A DNA stretch of 43,855 nt from Chromera velia (GCA_018398765.1 JAHBMJ010000476.1:1-43855), one strand, 5' to 3'. Counted from the stretch's first letter, positions 1-13,600 are shown. Translations and numbers: made by a program. Notes: a model not told the origin generated them from the sequence alone.

Positions 1-38
1 GAACTGACTAGAATGAGTCCATCTTTCTCGGTGTCCGC
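1..38 (+). repeat. 38-bp exact direct repeat, copy 1 (copy 2 at 1378-1415)
   Basis: The first 38 bases of the window recur base for base at 1378-1415. The identity stops sharply: TGGCGCC follows copy 1 and ATAATCG follows copy 2. Copy 1 sits exactly at the window edge inside an exon, copy 2 in non-coding sequence. This looks more like a contig-end assembly artefact than a biological repeat. Confidence 0.8.
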
Positions 39-593
39 TGGCGCCGGCTGCATGAGCTCCACCTCATCTCCCGTCTCCTACTCCTGCCCTGACGGCTCCT
101 CTCCCGCCGGCGGAATGTGCAGCACCACCACCTACTCCACTGTGCAGTCCTGCCCCGCGTGAGTCGCTTGAGTCTGCCCTTTTTGTTCTGCATGTTCTCC
201 ATGTGCCTCTTCTGCCTCTTCGCTTTGTCCTGACGCAGCTCTGCCGCTCCTTCCCTCTCTTCATTTCCTCCGACAGCTTGTCTGTCTCCTTTAAAGATCC
301 TTCGCCTAACAACTTCCAACCCTGTTTCTTCCTCTTCTCATTTTCTGATAAGAAGAACACTTCAGACACCCATCAGTAGACACATGCAGCTATCGCGTTT
401 CCTTCCTGCCCCTCTGCTCTTCTCTCTTCTCCCCCCCTGCAGCGGCTACACCGACACCGGGGCTGGCTGCATGACCTCCTCAACCATCCCCGCCACTGCA
501 GAGACCACCTACGTCGCCGCAGCGGCACCCGCAAAGTCCCACGCCGCCCCACTGCTCTCCAAGAGCCACGGCCACGGCCACCACAACGACTAA
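1..593 (+). CDS. Oocyst wall protein-like Cys-rich protein, C-terminal part (two exons, 5' end outside window)
   Basis: Exons 1-158 and 443-593 (stop TAA 591-593). The donor at 159 (GTGAGT) and acceptor at 441-442 (CTGCAG) join in phase 2, completing an alanine codon and giving the run SCPAGYTDTGAGCM. The visible protein has the spacing CPDG-x6-GMC-x11-CPAGY-x4-GAGC, and an earlier GAGCMSS. This is the rhythm of the type I Cys repeats of Cryptosporidium/Toxoplasma oocyst wall proteins (COWP/OWP), in which disulfide-linked repeats build a rigid environmental wall. The C-terminus is Ala/Ser/His-rich (HGHGHH). Only about two repeats are visible, so family membership rests on pattern, not length. 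The first 38 bases are also found at 1378-1415, so the residues before GAGC (PSFSVSA in place of an expected CPxGY-like block) may come from a faulty contig end. Could instead be another secreted Cys-rich wall protein. Confidence 0.6.
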
Positions 594-2340
594 GTAAAGA
601 GAGGGGACTGAGCAGAAAAGGAAGGGGAGTTCGATCCATAGACAGGGCAGAACCGTCAGGACGAGAAAGGAGGGAGAAGGAAGCGAGGCAAGAAGAGATG
701 GGCTTCTTCCCGACTCCCTCTGTACACGTTTTATTACGCATCTGTTAAGACAGACACGGCAGACTCATCACCCGCCATCTTTCGAGTTGCCTGTTGTCTC
801 CATGATGGCTCTTTTTTTCGTGTATTCGTTTCGTTTCGTCGTTCTGTTTCGTGGTCTTCTTCGACTTGACTTGACTGTTTGCGTTGAGGAAGGGGGGGAC
901 ACAGCTAGCTCAACCTTCAGCATTGTTGTTTTCTTTCTCGCGCATGAGTCGTTGGTTTCATTGACTCCTGACAAAATTTTAACGAGGGTTCCTTTTCATG
1001 CGTGTGCATGTACATGCGTGCGTGTGTGTGTGTGTGTGAAATGAGCAAACCGACAAAAAGGTACATCGAGCAAACGAGTCCAAAGGAGGCTGTGCGTGTT
1101 GCTGTGAAAAGAAAGGAAGAGTCCGAACGTCAAAGCAAGAGAGAAACGATAGTACTTAAAAAATATGAAAAGGTACTGAACAATGAAAGGAAGTGGTTAA
1201 AGTCCACGATCTGTAAACGGAATTTGACAGAGGCGCAAACGTGTCGTTCTTTTCGTTCTACGTTGTGGCAGGCACAGAGAGTAAAAGTCAATCACAGCTG
1301 CATCTCATGTGGCGTCGCTTAATTCTTGCCTCGGATTGTCCATCTGAAATTGAAACTTTGGAAGACAGGTGCACGTCGAACTGACTAGAATGAGTCCATC
1401 TTTCTCGGTGTCCGCATAATCGGGAGGTGAGAGTTGCTTGTCGAGGTTTGAGCAAGGCGTGTCGCGCAACCAGAAAGAACCTGACAACAGATCCTGTCCT
1501 AACGTAATGAAAGTGCATGGAACTGTGATGTGCAAAGTTTTTCCCGCGTGTCCTCCAGTCTTCGTTTCTTTTCTTTCTTCCTCTGCTTTCTCTGTGTCTT
1601 CGCAAAGTCTGATGTTTCGTTTTGTGTGTCCGCTTCCAACGTGTGACGTCACGGCAACTATGAAATCCGATCGATGCTCGCATTCACTGTGAAGAACTGC
1701 CACAGTGCGTGGTTTCTTTTTCTTTCCTTTTGTGCGTGCAAGGCACGGTGCGCACCCTGTGGAGAACTCTTCTTTCTGACTTTTATGCCGATCGAGGGTC
1801 TATGATCGATTCATCTTCGTGCCCATGCATGCCTGTATGTATGTGACGGACAAACGGTTCTTCCGTCCAACAGTTAGCAGGCTTGCTGCAGCCAGTAAGC
1901 CGTATGACTTGTTCATGCACTCACTGAGTCCATGTGAAGCAAATAAAATCATCGTGATCGGAAGACCAAAATGCGGAAGCACTAAGGAGCCGGTCTCCCG
2001 GAAGCATGCGCGGGTGAAAGCGGTTGATCTCGCGGATCGATCCGACTGAATCTGCCTGCATGCCTGCATGGGTGAGCCGTCTGTGCGAGGTCAAGCAGAC
2101 CTGCCGGTTTCTCTGTGTATCCGTAGATGCCCTAGTAGACGCCCCGTGTGCGTGCGTGCACTCGATCTGACATCTCGAATCGCTATAGCTGACAGGTGCG
2201 TGCCGGTCTAGGTGCCGGTGTGCTGAGGACAGCAGGATCGTTTCAGATAAGTGCGTGAGTGTCTGGCTTGAACGTGTGGTATCGCGTGTCCGTCAGTGGG
2301 ATTTACCTATCAGAAAGGAGCGGTCCATGTTCGTCTCTTG
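594..2340. other. Non-coding stretch downstream of the wall-protein gene
   Basis: No open frame here resembles a known protein and no convincing exon chain was found. A short (GT)n run lies at about 1019-1038. Several direct repeats of TGCATGCATG type occur near 1825-2070. It probably holds the 3' UTR of the wall-protein gene and intergenic DNA. Confidence 0.5.
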
Positions 2341-4250
2341 TCCGACGTTAAAATCTTTTTTTTAATTTATCGGTTCAAGAGTATGAAGTATTGTTTTTGA
2401 GTACGTGGTTTTGAATCTTAATTTCTAAAGTTCTAGCTAAAGTTATATCTGCTAAAATAATTTATTGTTTATACGGAGAGACTGGTCAGGCCAACACAGA
2501 GAGTATAGTGATTGAATATAAAGTTTTGATTCGTTTGGGTTTTGAAGGAGCCATGAGGGGAAAACTTAAAAGCTATTAAATTTACACTAGCCAAAAATTA
2601 TATGGCCCAAAATTCTGTGTGTAAGAACGTTTTAATTTTTAAACTTAAACTTTGTATCAATTTCTCTTTTGAAATTGAATATAGTGAGTCCTGATCTAGC
2701 CTATTAATTAGGATAGAATCTAGGATAGGATTTATGTTTCGAGTTGCCCCACGGTCCACTGTCGGGCCTCGACTTGCACCGTCGATTAAACCGTTTAGGA
2801 CCTACTAGTGCAACCTACCGCGTTACCTGCGAGCCTAAATTGCTGCCTAATGATAAGAAGTATTAGGAACCTAATTGTTCCGTCAGGCCTACAGAAGCTA
2901 TAGGGCTCAGATACGTGCTTATACGATCTTACACATAGAGGTCTATTAGAGAGGGCACCTTTCCTTTAGGCTTGCCTTCTCTCTATAACAGGCAGCATGT
3001 ATGCGCGTCCATTCTCTGTATCTGAGAATTACTGTCAATAATAGGCACGCGTCTGTATTGAACCAATCACTCTGTATTGGACCCTTTTACTATTAGGTCG
3101 ATCTTGCTTATCGAAGGACTTAGTGTTTCTCTTATTCATGATCCATAACACCAATTAAATCTAGAATTAAATTGTATGCAAATTGATTACAAATCAAATT
3201 AAAATAACAAATAATCATAAATTTAAAACTGTTTTACCTAATATTTTACCTAGTTGATTAAAGAAGAATTGAAACAGACCAACCTCCCTAAACCTAAGTG
3301 CCACTTAAAAAAATCTAATCAAGATGATCTGTACCTGCGGCATCGTTTTTCAAGAGACTGTAAATGATCTGCGCCTGCGGCGCAGACTTTCAAACTTATC
3401 TAAAAATGCGGCTTAAACTTTCAAGTGGTAGTTAGGTTCAAGGAGGTCAACAGACCTATAGAAACAGCCACTTATGAGGTAGTCCACATTGCACCTTGAG
3501 GTAGTGCATTCGTCCAAAGCACCTTACGCCTTGCACCTATCACCTTTTCTCATCCTTAGTCCACAATGAGTCTTCAGTAGCTCTTCATATGCACTTTTAA
3601 TACTGAAATTGCTGATTGATCTATATAGTGGCCGATAAGTGGAAGACATGCACCTAGGCATGAAGTTACCATGAACTCTTTTGAATAGTTAACCTACGCA
3701 GTTACACAGTTACAACTTCAACTTACACTATTCAATCAGGACTATTATTTTATAATAACTTTTTGGAATTATAACAGTTCTGGCAGTGTCAGTACTACCA
3801 CTTCTTATTCTTTTTGAGCTTGAATCATTTTTTTTATATTTTTCTTGAATTGATATTTAGATTGCTTTTAATATGTTCTCGATTCAATTTAGTAGTCGCA
3901 AGCTAGCATGCCCTGCCAGAAGTGGGAAAGTCTAAGAAGAAATGCAGTTGTTAAGCTAGCTAGTAAGTTAAATGCCAAATTTTGCTAAATGAAGGTCCAT
4001 CCGCGAGATGATCGCTCTTATATCTGCGCTCCAGCCTCCGGCAGGTATGAGGGCGGTAGAGAAATGAATAGCCAAATTAGCGTGAGTTCATACTGTTATG
4101 TGGGAATGGGTCAATGCGTTAGATGAACAAACCAACATTGCATGTCATGCCCCGTGGTTGGCTAGAGTCTAAGTGGTGGCTAGTGGTGGCTCACCAGCTT
4201 TAACCGCCTCAATTCTAAATTCAATTCAATACTCCTTGACAACACAGACA

Positions 4251-4469
4251 GTGCATGAGAAGCGAAAGCTGAATGCGTCCGCCGACGCTTTGCTTGCCAA
4301 GATGATTGCATGGGCAGAGTAAGAGGGGCTCAGCACAGACGACGATGAGATGAACGGAAGGCTGATTGACTTCCTGAAGCGAGGGGGGATGAAAAAGACC
4401 ACGATTCCGATGGTGATCTCCAAGAGAGAGCTCGTTCAAATAGTTGCATTCATCATTTCGTTTCCTTAG
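4251..4469 (+). pseudogene. Decayed coding fragment, unrecognised
   Basis: One frame reads through about 70 codons with a single TAA at 4320-4322 and looks protein-like: KRKLNASADALLAKMIAWAE, stop, then EGLSTDDDEMNGRLIDFLKR, then MKKTTIPMVISKREL. I do not recognise the family. Its place in an AT-rich island that ends in a GAT tail at 4951 suggests a transposon remnant, but a host pseudogene is possible. Confidence 0.25.
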
Positions 4470-4879
4470 TCGTTTCCCCACCATGAATGAGTTGATCAAA
4501 AAGACTGATCATGAGAATATGAAACTCCTCCCTTACACTCTTGACGTAGTATCAAGCTTTTCTATCATGCAGAGAAAGAGGTCACAGAAAGCTGCAATGC
4601 AAAATTAATTGATGTAAATTGACTGACCTGATATTGCATGCACGAGTCCTGATTGCATGCATAAGTTGATTTAGCAGTGATACATACACCATGTACCGCC
4701 GTCTCGTTTGCTCTGAATAAGAGAAACCGCTCGATCCTCATTAGGCACAAGCAAGCAGGACGTGTCTCTCCTACGAGAACCCTTTCATAGTACTTGCTGA
4801 CATCATGAAGACTACCCAGATCTAGTCTCAGGCTCTTAGAGGTCAATCTAGAGGTCAATTCATCATTTAACAATCTGCT

Positions 4880-4951
4880 TTGCGTGACTTGCCGAATGCT
4901 GAACGCCTATTATGGCCGATAACGATGGCGCATGATGATGATGATGATTTT
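4880..4951 (+). mobile_element. Putative retroelement 3' end with (GAT)n tail, copy 1
   Basis: About 45 bases before the tail match, with mismatches, the sequence before the (GAT)n tail at about 30109-30124: shared blocks include GAACG, ATTTATGG or ATTATGG, then CGATGG just before the repeats. A non-coding sequence shared by two loci and ending in a simple repeat is the usual form of a LINE or SINE 3' end. The source element is not identified. Confidence 0.4.
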
Positions 4952-5442
4952 AATAATGAATCAATATCAAAACTTAGGTTCTCTATTTAATCCCAGTCGC
5001 TGTTAGCGTCCCTTGGTGCCTGTGCCGCGGTAAGGGAAGCGACACTGGCAAAGAAACACTTAAGCGTCCCCCGTTAATTACAAGAATGAAGCTTCAACTA
5101 GTCATGCTTTGATTATCATTGTGTATGAATTCTTCTTAAAGAATCTAGTCGAAAATTTAATACCTCTGTGACCATCCTCATTCTTCCTTCAGTCTCTCTC
5201 TTGAATCTCTTCCCCTTTTTGAACGTTTTTGCCAGACCCGCCACCTTCTGAATTATGTGAAGTACCGTTGCCTTTGTTTATTTGCATGCTGGAATCCTGA
5301 AGATTCCTCATTCGCTTGGAGGGCGGTGCTGCAGAAAATGTACAAGGCTCTCACAATCGCACGTACCCAGATATGTCGAGCTTGGATGCATCGTCTTTCT
5401 CCGTCCCTCCCTTTTGCCCCCACCCCCACCCCAACACCCGCG

Positions 5443-5446
5443 GCTC

Positions 5447-5510
<64 letters not shown>
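5443..5510. repeat. (CT)n-(CA)n microsatellite
   Basis: A CT run (about 5443-5460) passes directly into a CA run up to about 5510. It lies 3' of the last identified ADAT2 exon. Long open frames across it are repeat artefacts. Confidence 0.9.
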
Positions 5511-5516
<6 letters not shown>

Positions 5517-5783
5517 ACGTGTACGCATGCAGACTGACAAAATCGCATTTCTGCATTTCTTTGGCATTCTTTTATTCTTTCATCATCCGGCCGGCCCTGC
5601 GTGAGCGGTCCTTTGAGTGAACATCGAATTTCCCTTCCCTTCCCTTCCCTATCTATGCATGCATGCATGCATGCCACAGGATGAAACTTCGATTTCTCCT
5701 CTGTCTCACTGACAAGACTCCTAAGGATCGACCGTCTCCGTGGAACAAACAAATAAACCAAAATCTCCATCCTCCCCTTTCTA

Positions 5784-5794
5784 ACGAAGAGGCT

Positions 5795-5833
<39 letters not shown>

Positions 5834-5952
5834 CGACACACAGACAGACAGACAGACAGAGACACAGAGACACAGAGAGACAGACAGACAGACAGACCGA
5901 CAGACCGACAGACCGACAGACCGACAGACAGACAGACAGAAGAAGATAGACG
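5784..5952. repeat. (GACA)n tetranucleotide array with GACC and GACAC variants
   Basis: Mostly GACA repeats, interrupted by GACACAGA and a phased run of GACC/GACA. It may lie in the unresolved 3' part of the ADAT2 gene. Confidence 0.9.
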
Positions 5953-6000
5953 GACGGAGAGACAGACCATAGAGTCTTCTCTTTTCCTTTTTCGTCGAGA

Positions 6001-6361
6001 GAGACAGACAGACAGACTATATGTTTCAGACAGACTATATGTTTCTTCTTCTCCCTTCTTTTCTTCATGAACACAACAGACAAAAAGAAAGAAAGAACAA
6101 AGACAAAAGAACAGCACCAACAATCAAACAGCGTGGGCAGGGGGCCCGAAAGGTGAGAGTTAAGCGCCCCTTGCCTCTCCACCTCCCGACAGACTTTCAC
6201 GTGATCACTGGTTTCACACGCTACTCCTCTGCTGCTTCCACTCAAGACAAGAAAGAGAAGAAAAGAAAACAAGGCAAGAAAAACCAACAAAAATTAAAAA
6301 TGACAGACAGACAGACAGACAGACTATATGTTTCTTCTTGTCCCTTCTTTTCTTCATGAAC

Positions 6362-6365
<4 letters not shown>
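6001..6365 (-). repeat. Dispersed repeat 'TCTG-module', copy A (inverted relative to 37047-37335)
   Basis: Read on the minus strand, about 250 bases are nearly identical to 37047-37330, including the shared internal block CTTTCGGGCCCCCTGCCCAC. At both ends of the copy the purine-rich block ATGAAGAAAAGAAGGGA is followed by AAACATATAGTCTG and then (TCTG)n. The same block recurs at several further places at 36588-38300. The form (unique body, short conserved end, simple-repeat tail) suggests a SINE- or LINE-like 3' end. No coding capacity is seen. Confidence 0.7.
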
Positions 6366-6392
<27 letters not shown>

Positions 6393-6461
6393 CACACACA
6401 GACAGACAGACAGACAGACAGACAGACGGACACAGATAGAGGGACAGGCAGATGCACTGAC

Positions 6462-9258
<2,797 letters not shown>

Positions 9259-9660
9259 ACGAATCCGAAGTAAAGTAAGAATATCTCTTCCCTGGTTCTT
9301 ACAGCACAGGTTTTTGCGCTCGAGAAAGGACAAGGACGAGGATACAGCCAAGGCACAAGGGAACAGGCAGGGACGCAGGCATGTAGACGGACCCAGTCGA
9401 CTTTGATACTCTACACTTTGAAGTTTGATTCGACCCCTATAGATGCATGGCAGCACCCCGGCGGCCGCCCCGCGCGGCCCCCCCCGCGCCGCGCCCGGCC
9501 GGCCCGCCCCTCACCCGCGTGCGCCCTTTCACATGCAAACACCATGCAGTTTCTGAAGTCTCGCCCCTCCCTATCCCCTCCCTTCACTGCCCTAGCTAGC
9601 TGTCGTTGGAGTCGCTTGCGTGCTTGAAGAGCATTGAGAGCGGAGCTAGTACGCAGCAGA
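9259..9660. promoter_or_regulatory. Shared upstream region between divergent ADAT2 and ALKBH4 genes
   Basis: Only 402 bp separate the two predicted start codons, which point away from each other. The middle (about 9460-9525) is extremely GC-rich with GCGGCCGC and CCGGCCGGCCC. No TATA box is evident. This is an inference of a bidirectional promoter from geometry and composition; transcription starts cannot be read from the sequence. Confidence 0.45.
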
Positions 9661-11816
9661 ATGACTGAAATACCGCAAGACGTGATTGATCTCACAAACG
9701 ATTCTGGGGAGGAGAAGGAAGAGGGAGAGACGAGGAGACGGCCAGAAGAGTCGGCGCCTCTATCGGAACCGAATTCCTCCTCGTTGTCCAGTCTTTCGGA
9801 CACCCTCACCTCCTCTTTGAACAGAAGCAAAAAACGGTCCATTGAACACGTAGAGGGAAAGTTTCAAGAGGCAAATTTGTTTCTTGCCGAGAGAAGTTCC
9901 GGACACAAACCCGCCCTTCCCGTCTCCTTGCCCCAACCTACGAAGGAGACGGCCAATGCGTTTGACATTTTGTTGAAGAAGCAAAGGCGCAAAGTCCCCG
10001 TACCCTTATCAAATGCTCCCTCCTTGTCTCTTCCCTCCTCTACAGCTGTGAGTATAGTTCCAAGGGGAAACGACGCCGAGGGAAAGGCCGGTGCCTCATC
10101 AAATGGATTTGGGTGGACGGCCGGGAAAGCAGGCAGCGCTTCAAGAAAGGCAAAAAATGCAGAAGAAGAAAAGGGCAACCGCCTCACGGTTCCCTCTCAA
10201 GCCTCAGAGCTCTCGTTTCGCTCTACAGCCTGTAAACCTGGGGCGGTAGGGGAAGGAACTTGCCTGAGTGCAAATACGGCAGATCAGTCTTCCTCTTCCA
10301 CCTCCTCCTCCTCCTCCTTTTCTTCTTCGTCTTCATCAATGTATATTTCTGCAAGAACCGAAGCTTCGGCATCGCTCCCCCCCTTCCCCCAGCCGTTTGT
10401 CCGTTCTTTCTCTTCCCTCCAAGGTCTCTTCCTGATCGAGAACCTGGTTTCACAGGAGGAAGAGGCTCAACTGCTCTCGTTCCTCTTCAACAACCCAAGC
10501 ATCCAGTCACCCGCAGTCGAACACCCCCAGCCTGAATCTGACTCCTCGAGGATCCTGGCTGTTCCTCAGCGGAGTGGACGTTCAACGGATGGTCCTCTTC
10601 CTCTCTCTCTTCCTCCACCGCCTTCTGCTGCTGCTGTTGCTGCGAGTGGGTGGAGGCAGTCGGGATTCAACGGGCCGTACTTGGTCAAGACCTGGGGTCA
10701 GCCTGTCAGTCAGTCTGTCAGTCAAATGAGACGAGACAAAGTGGGAAGCTAGGCAGCTTTCAGTCAGAGTATGCACTAATGTAACGCTGCATGAATTAGG
10801 GCGACATCGGTGACGTTTTGAGGTTCACGTTTGTGATGAACTGACTGACCCCTGCATGTTTCGTGAACCCGTGCGTGGGGTTATCCATTTCGTTCGATGA
10901 CAGCAGAGGAGAGGAGTAAATGCAGGCAACGATCTGACCACAAAGGAGAGTCCAAAAAATGAAAACAAGGAGAGTCCAGCCTCTGTTGCTTGCTGCATCG
11001 TAACGAGGGCCGGAGGGCGACAGGTGGAAAATGCCCTGGCATGCATTCAGGGCAGCGTAAGCAGTAGCACCGTCCCTCACGGTCCACTGATCCACAGCAT
11101 AAGGCCAACGTAGCCTCCAAGATTCTCTCTCCCGCTGTCGTTGGAAGGAAAGGGGTGAGAAGAGAAGGTGGAGTGTGTGGTATCTTCCCGCTGAACATGT
11201 CGGCGGGGTCCTTGAATGAATGTATATGCGCATGTCTTTGTTTGGCATTGTACGTTCCCTCCCCTCCCCTCCATTGCAGGTGTACAGACTGACTTCCAGA
11301 AGCGCTGTGTGTCTGCTCCCGACCGCTCTAGAGGGGGTCGTCTGTTTCCCTCGGAGTCCTTGGATTTTGTGTGGAAGAGGGCGAAGGAACTCATCGGCAA
11401 AAAGAGGATTCCTGCGTTAGAGGGATGGAGGCCAAATGAGGCAAATGCGAATCTGTACCTGTGAGTGGCCTTCGTTTTTCATCGATCGGCATGAAGCACA
11501 GAAAGGAAGGAAGGAAGGAAGGAAGGAAGAAAGGCAGTGAGGGAGGAAAGGACGGCAAGAAGAGAAAAAGAAAAGGAGGGGAGACGGAAACACACAAAAT
11601 GAGGAAGCATTCATGAATTAAGATTCTATCGCAACACAAAGAGGGAGCATGAAGGCCTTGCCAGAAATTTGCGGAGAAAATCGTGGGGGTGTAATTTAGA
11701 GAGAAGCACGGGGTCGCTCGCACCAGTGCAAGTGCCTGGTGTGTTCGTCCTCGACACCATCTTTTCAGATTGTGTCTGTCTCTCCCTTCGCCCCCCCTCT
11801 TCTGTTTTTCTCTCTT

Positions 11817-11861
<45 letters not shown>

Positions 11862-12928
11862 TCTGACCCTTCTCTGTGTCTCTCTGTCGCCCTCCTAAGC
11901 ATCTCTCAGCGGTCTCTCTCTCTCTTTGCCCTCCTTCCTTTCGACGGTCTTGTCTTCTTTTCTTTTCTTTTCTGACAGACACGCACGTACGCATGCATGC
12001 ATTGACGCAGCATCTTTTCCTTCATGATAGATGCATCTTGCGCATGTCTGCCTGCCTGCATGGCTGTCTGTATTCCTGCTGACTCCCCGTTTCCTCCCGT
12101 GTGTGCATGCAGAAGCGACGCCGGGCACTTCCTTGAGCCGCACTTTGACGATCGCTTTCTGTCGGGGCCCGTTCTCATGACTCTGTCTCTCCAGGGTCAC
12201 TGTGCAATGACGTACAAAAAGGGCAAACAGGAACAGAAGGAGAAATCAAAATCGGGAGCAGGGACGATGGCTGGGAAAGGGAAACGAGAGGCCGTTCAGC
12301 CAAAGCAGCTGCAGACTCGTCTAAATCTCCTCTCTACGATCCATCAACCATCTTCCTCTTCTTGTCCACCAAGGCAGAAAGGGGCAGAACGGAACTCGAT
12401 ATCTGAAGACAGAAGAGACGAGGGCCCGTCCAGCAAGTGCACTTCTGCTGCCGCCACAACAAGCACAGTTTCGTCTTCTGGTACATCTCTCACCGTTCAA
12501 CTGCCCCCTCGATCGATATTGGTCGGTGATGCTTGCTTGCTTCCTTGCTTGCTCGGTTGCTCCATCCATGCAAACAGCGGATACTTACAGCGAGTGTTTT
12601 GTCATCAGCTTGTCAGCACTCTGGTGTGATAGGCAAGAAGGATTCTCTCAATCATCTCACCTTCCATGCGAATGCAGGCCAGGCTTGCAAGCAACTCTTC
12701 CTTCACGCCCGCAATTCCATCCCATCAGTTCTCCCACAGGAAGTCCCACTTCTCCTGGCCCCTCCCTCCATCCGGCTGCATGCCTTCGTTCTCCCTCCAC
12801 AGCTGCACATCTGTAACGGGTGCGTGTGTGTGCAGGTTGTCTCTGGAGCCGCTAGGTACGACCACACTCACGAAATCCAAAGAGGACACATTCAGGACTC
12901 GCATAGGGTCTCGATAACCTTCAGACAC
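9661..12928 (+). CDS. ALKBH4: ALKBH4-type Fe(II)/2-oxoglutarate dioxygenase, four exons identified, C-terminus unresolved
   Basis: Exons 9661-10696, 11280-11460, 12113-12521, 12836-12928; GT-AG joins close in phases 1, 2, 0 to give 573 codons. The AlkB fold is spread over all of them: GLFLIENLVSQEEEAQLL, GWRQSGFNGPYLVKTWG, LEGWRPNEANANLYLSDAGH, the iron motif HFDDR (HxD), VQLPPRSILVVSGAARYDHT then HEI (second iron His), and SHRVSITFR (2-oxoglutarate Arg). The EGWRP...HFDDR...SGAAR...RVSITFR order fits ALKBH4, known in animals as a demethylase of actin Lys84 and reported on DNA 6mA; the substrate here is unknown. The first 280 residues are low-complexity, start with VIDLTND (a canonical SUMO-interacting motif), and include ANAFDILLKKQ. 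An 80-residue disordered insert follows TLSLQGHCAMTY. The end is uncertain: after 12928 (phase 0), possible small exons start at 13143 (ENKTN) and 13895 (AKTACDGRQWK, stop). Confidence 0.88.
11503..11528. repeat. Short (GGAA)n run in ALKBH4 intron 2
   Basis: Six copies of GGAA, polypurine on the coding strand, in the intron between 11460 and 12113. Confidence 0.85.
11811..11863. repeat. (CT)n microsatellite in ALKBH4 intron 2
   Basis: CT dinucleotide run with one GT interruption, upstream of the acceptor at 12111-12112. Confidence 0.9.
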
Positions 12929-13275
12929 GTACGTACGTTCGTGTGTCATGCATGTGTTTGTGCGGGCCTGTTTGTATTCTTTTTGCCTTCTGTTTTTTCT
13001 TTTTGATCATGGGCTGACTTCGTCTTTGTCTGTTGGGGGGCTCCTCTTCTTTCTTCTCGTTGCCGCGTTTCCTTGATTCTTTCCTTCCGGACTTCGCGTG
13101 CCTCTTTTGTTCCTCTGGCTAATCTTCGACGTACTGCTGCAGGAGAACAAAACTAACACACCATTGCGTCGAGTGATGGTCCTGCCTGCCTTCCTCCCTC
13201 CCTCGTTCCCTCTTTACTGTCGTTCATACGTTTTGTCTGTCGCTTCGGTCTCTTCTGACTACTTCTCTTGTTCTC

Positions 13276-13308
<33 letters not shown>

Positions 13309-13345
13309 GTCTCTGTCTGTCTCTCTGTCTGTCTGTCTGCCTGTC
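13276..13345. repeat. (CTGT)n microsatellite
   Basis: CTGT repeats with CTCT and CTGC variants. It is followed directly by a purine-rich block (13352-13420) that matches the one at 37580-37615. Confidence 0.9.
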
Positions 13346-13351
13346 TGCCTG

Positions 13352-13450
13352 CCAAAAGAAGAAAGAAACAGAAGAGAATGATCAGGAGAAAAAGGGAAAG
13401 AAAAGACTGTCTTTCTCTCTGGCTGTGAAAAAGAAAAGTCATAGACTCTG
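13352..13450 (+). repeat. TCTG-module, diverged copy
   Basis: The block AAACAGAAGAGAATGA, then GAGAAAAAGG and GAAAAGAC is shared with 37580-37615. A second purine-rich piece ending CATAGACTCTGTC follows. It sits between a CTGT array and further CT-rich DNA, as the other copies do. Confidence 0.5.
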
Positions 13451-13515
13451 TCGCTTTCTCGTATGGCCTGTGTGTGTGAGTGAGCGGACGGAAAACAAAA
13501 GAAACCATCTCTCTT

Positions 13516-13600
13516 TCGCGCGCGCGCGCGCGCGCGCACACACACACACACACACTCATTCCCCCGTTTGTGTGTGTGTGTGTGTGTTTGTGTGTGTGTA
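13516..13600. repeat. (CG)n-(CA)n then (GT)n compound microsatellite
   Basis: A run of about 10 CG dinucleotides, rare in eukaryotic DNA, followed by (CA)n and, after 13 bases, (GT)n. The CA and GT tracts are complementary and could fold back; the CG run could adopt Z-DNA. Confidence 0.9.

Larger units (their letters stand above)
2341..5160. other. AT-rich island, probably eroded transposon sequence
   Basis: Base composition changes abruptly at about 2340 from mixed to strongly AT-rich, with stop codons in every frame. A short GGATA/TAGGAT motif at about 2710-2732 recalls the tail of the LINE at 19341. The only coding-like piece is at 4251-4469, and a GAT-tailed 3' end lies at about 4880-4951. 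No host gene is visible. Confidence 0.5.

Noticed and set aside
594-700. tRNA gene suggested by GTTCGATCC at about 629
   Set aside because: No A box at the right distance and no foldable acceptor stem.
1305-1703. 130-codon minus-strand frames
   Set aside because: No recognisable motif, no splice partners, and composition matches the surrounding non-coding DNA.
5653-6290. Long Cys-Leu-Ser-Val repeat frames on both strands
   Set aside because: Translation of GACA/TCTG arrays; no start context, no homology, pure repeat artefact.
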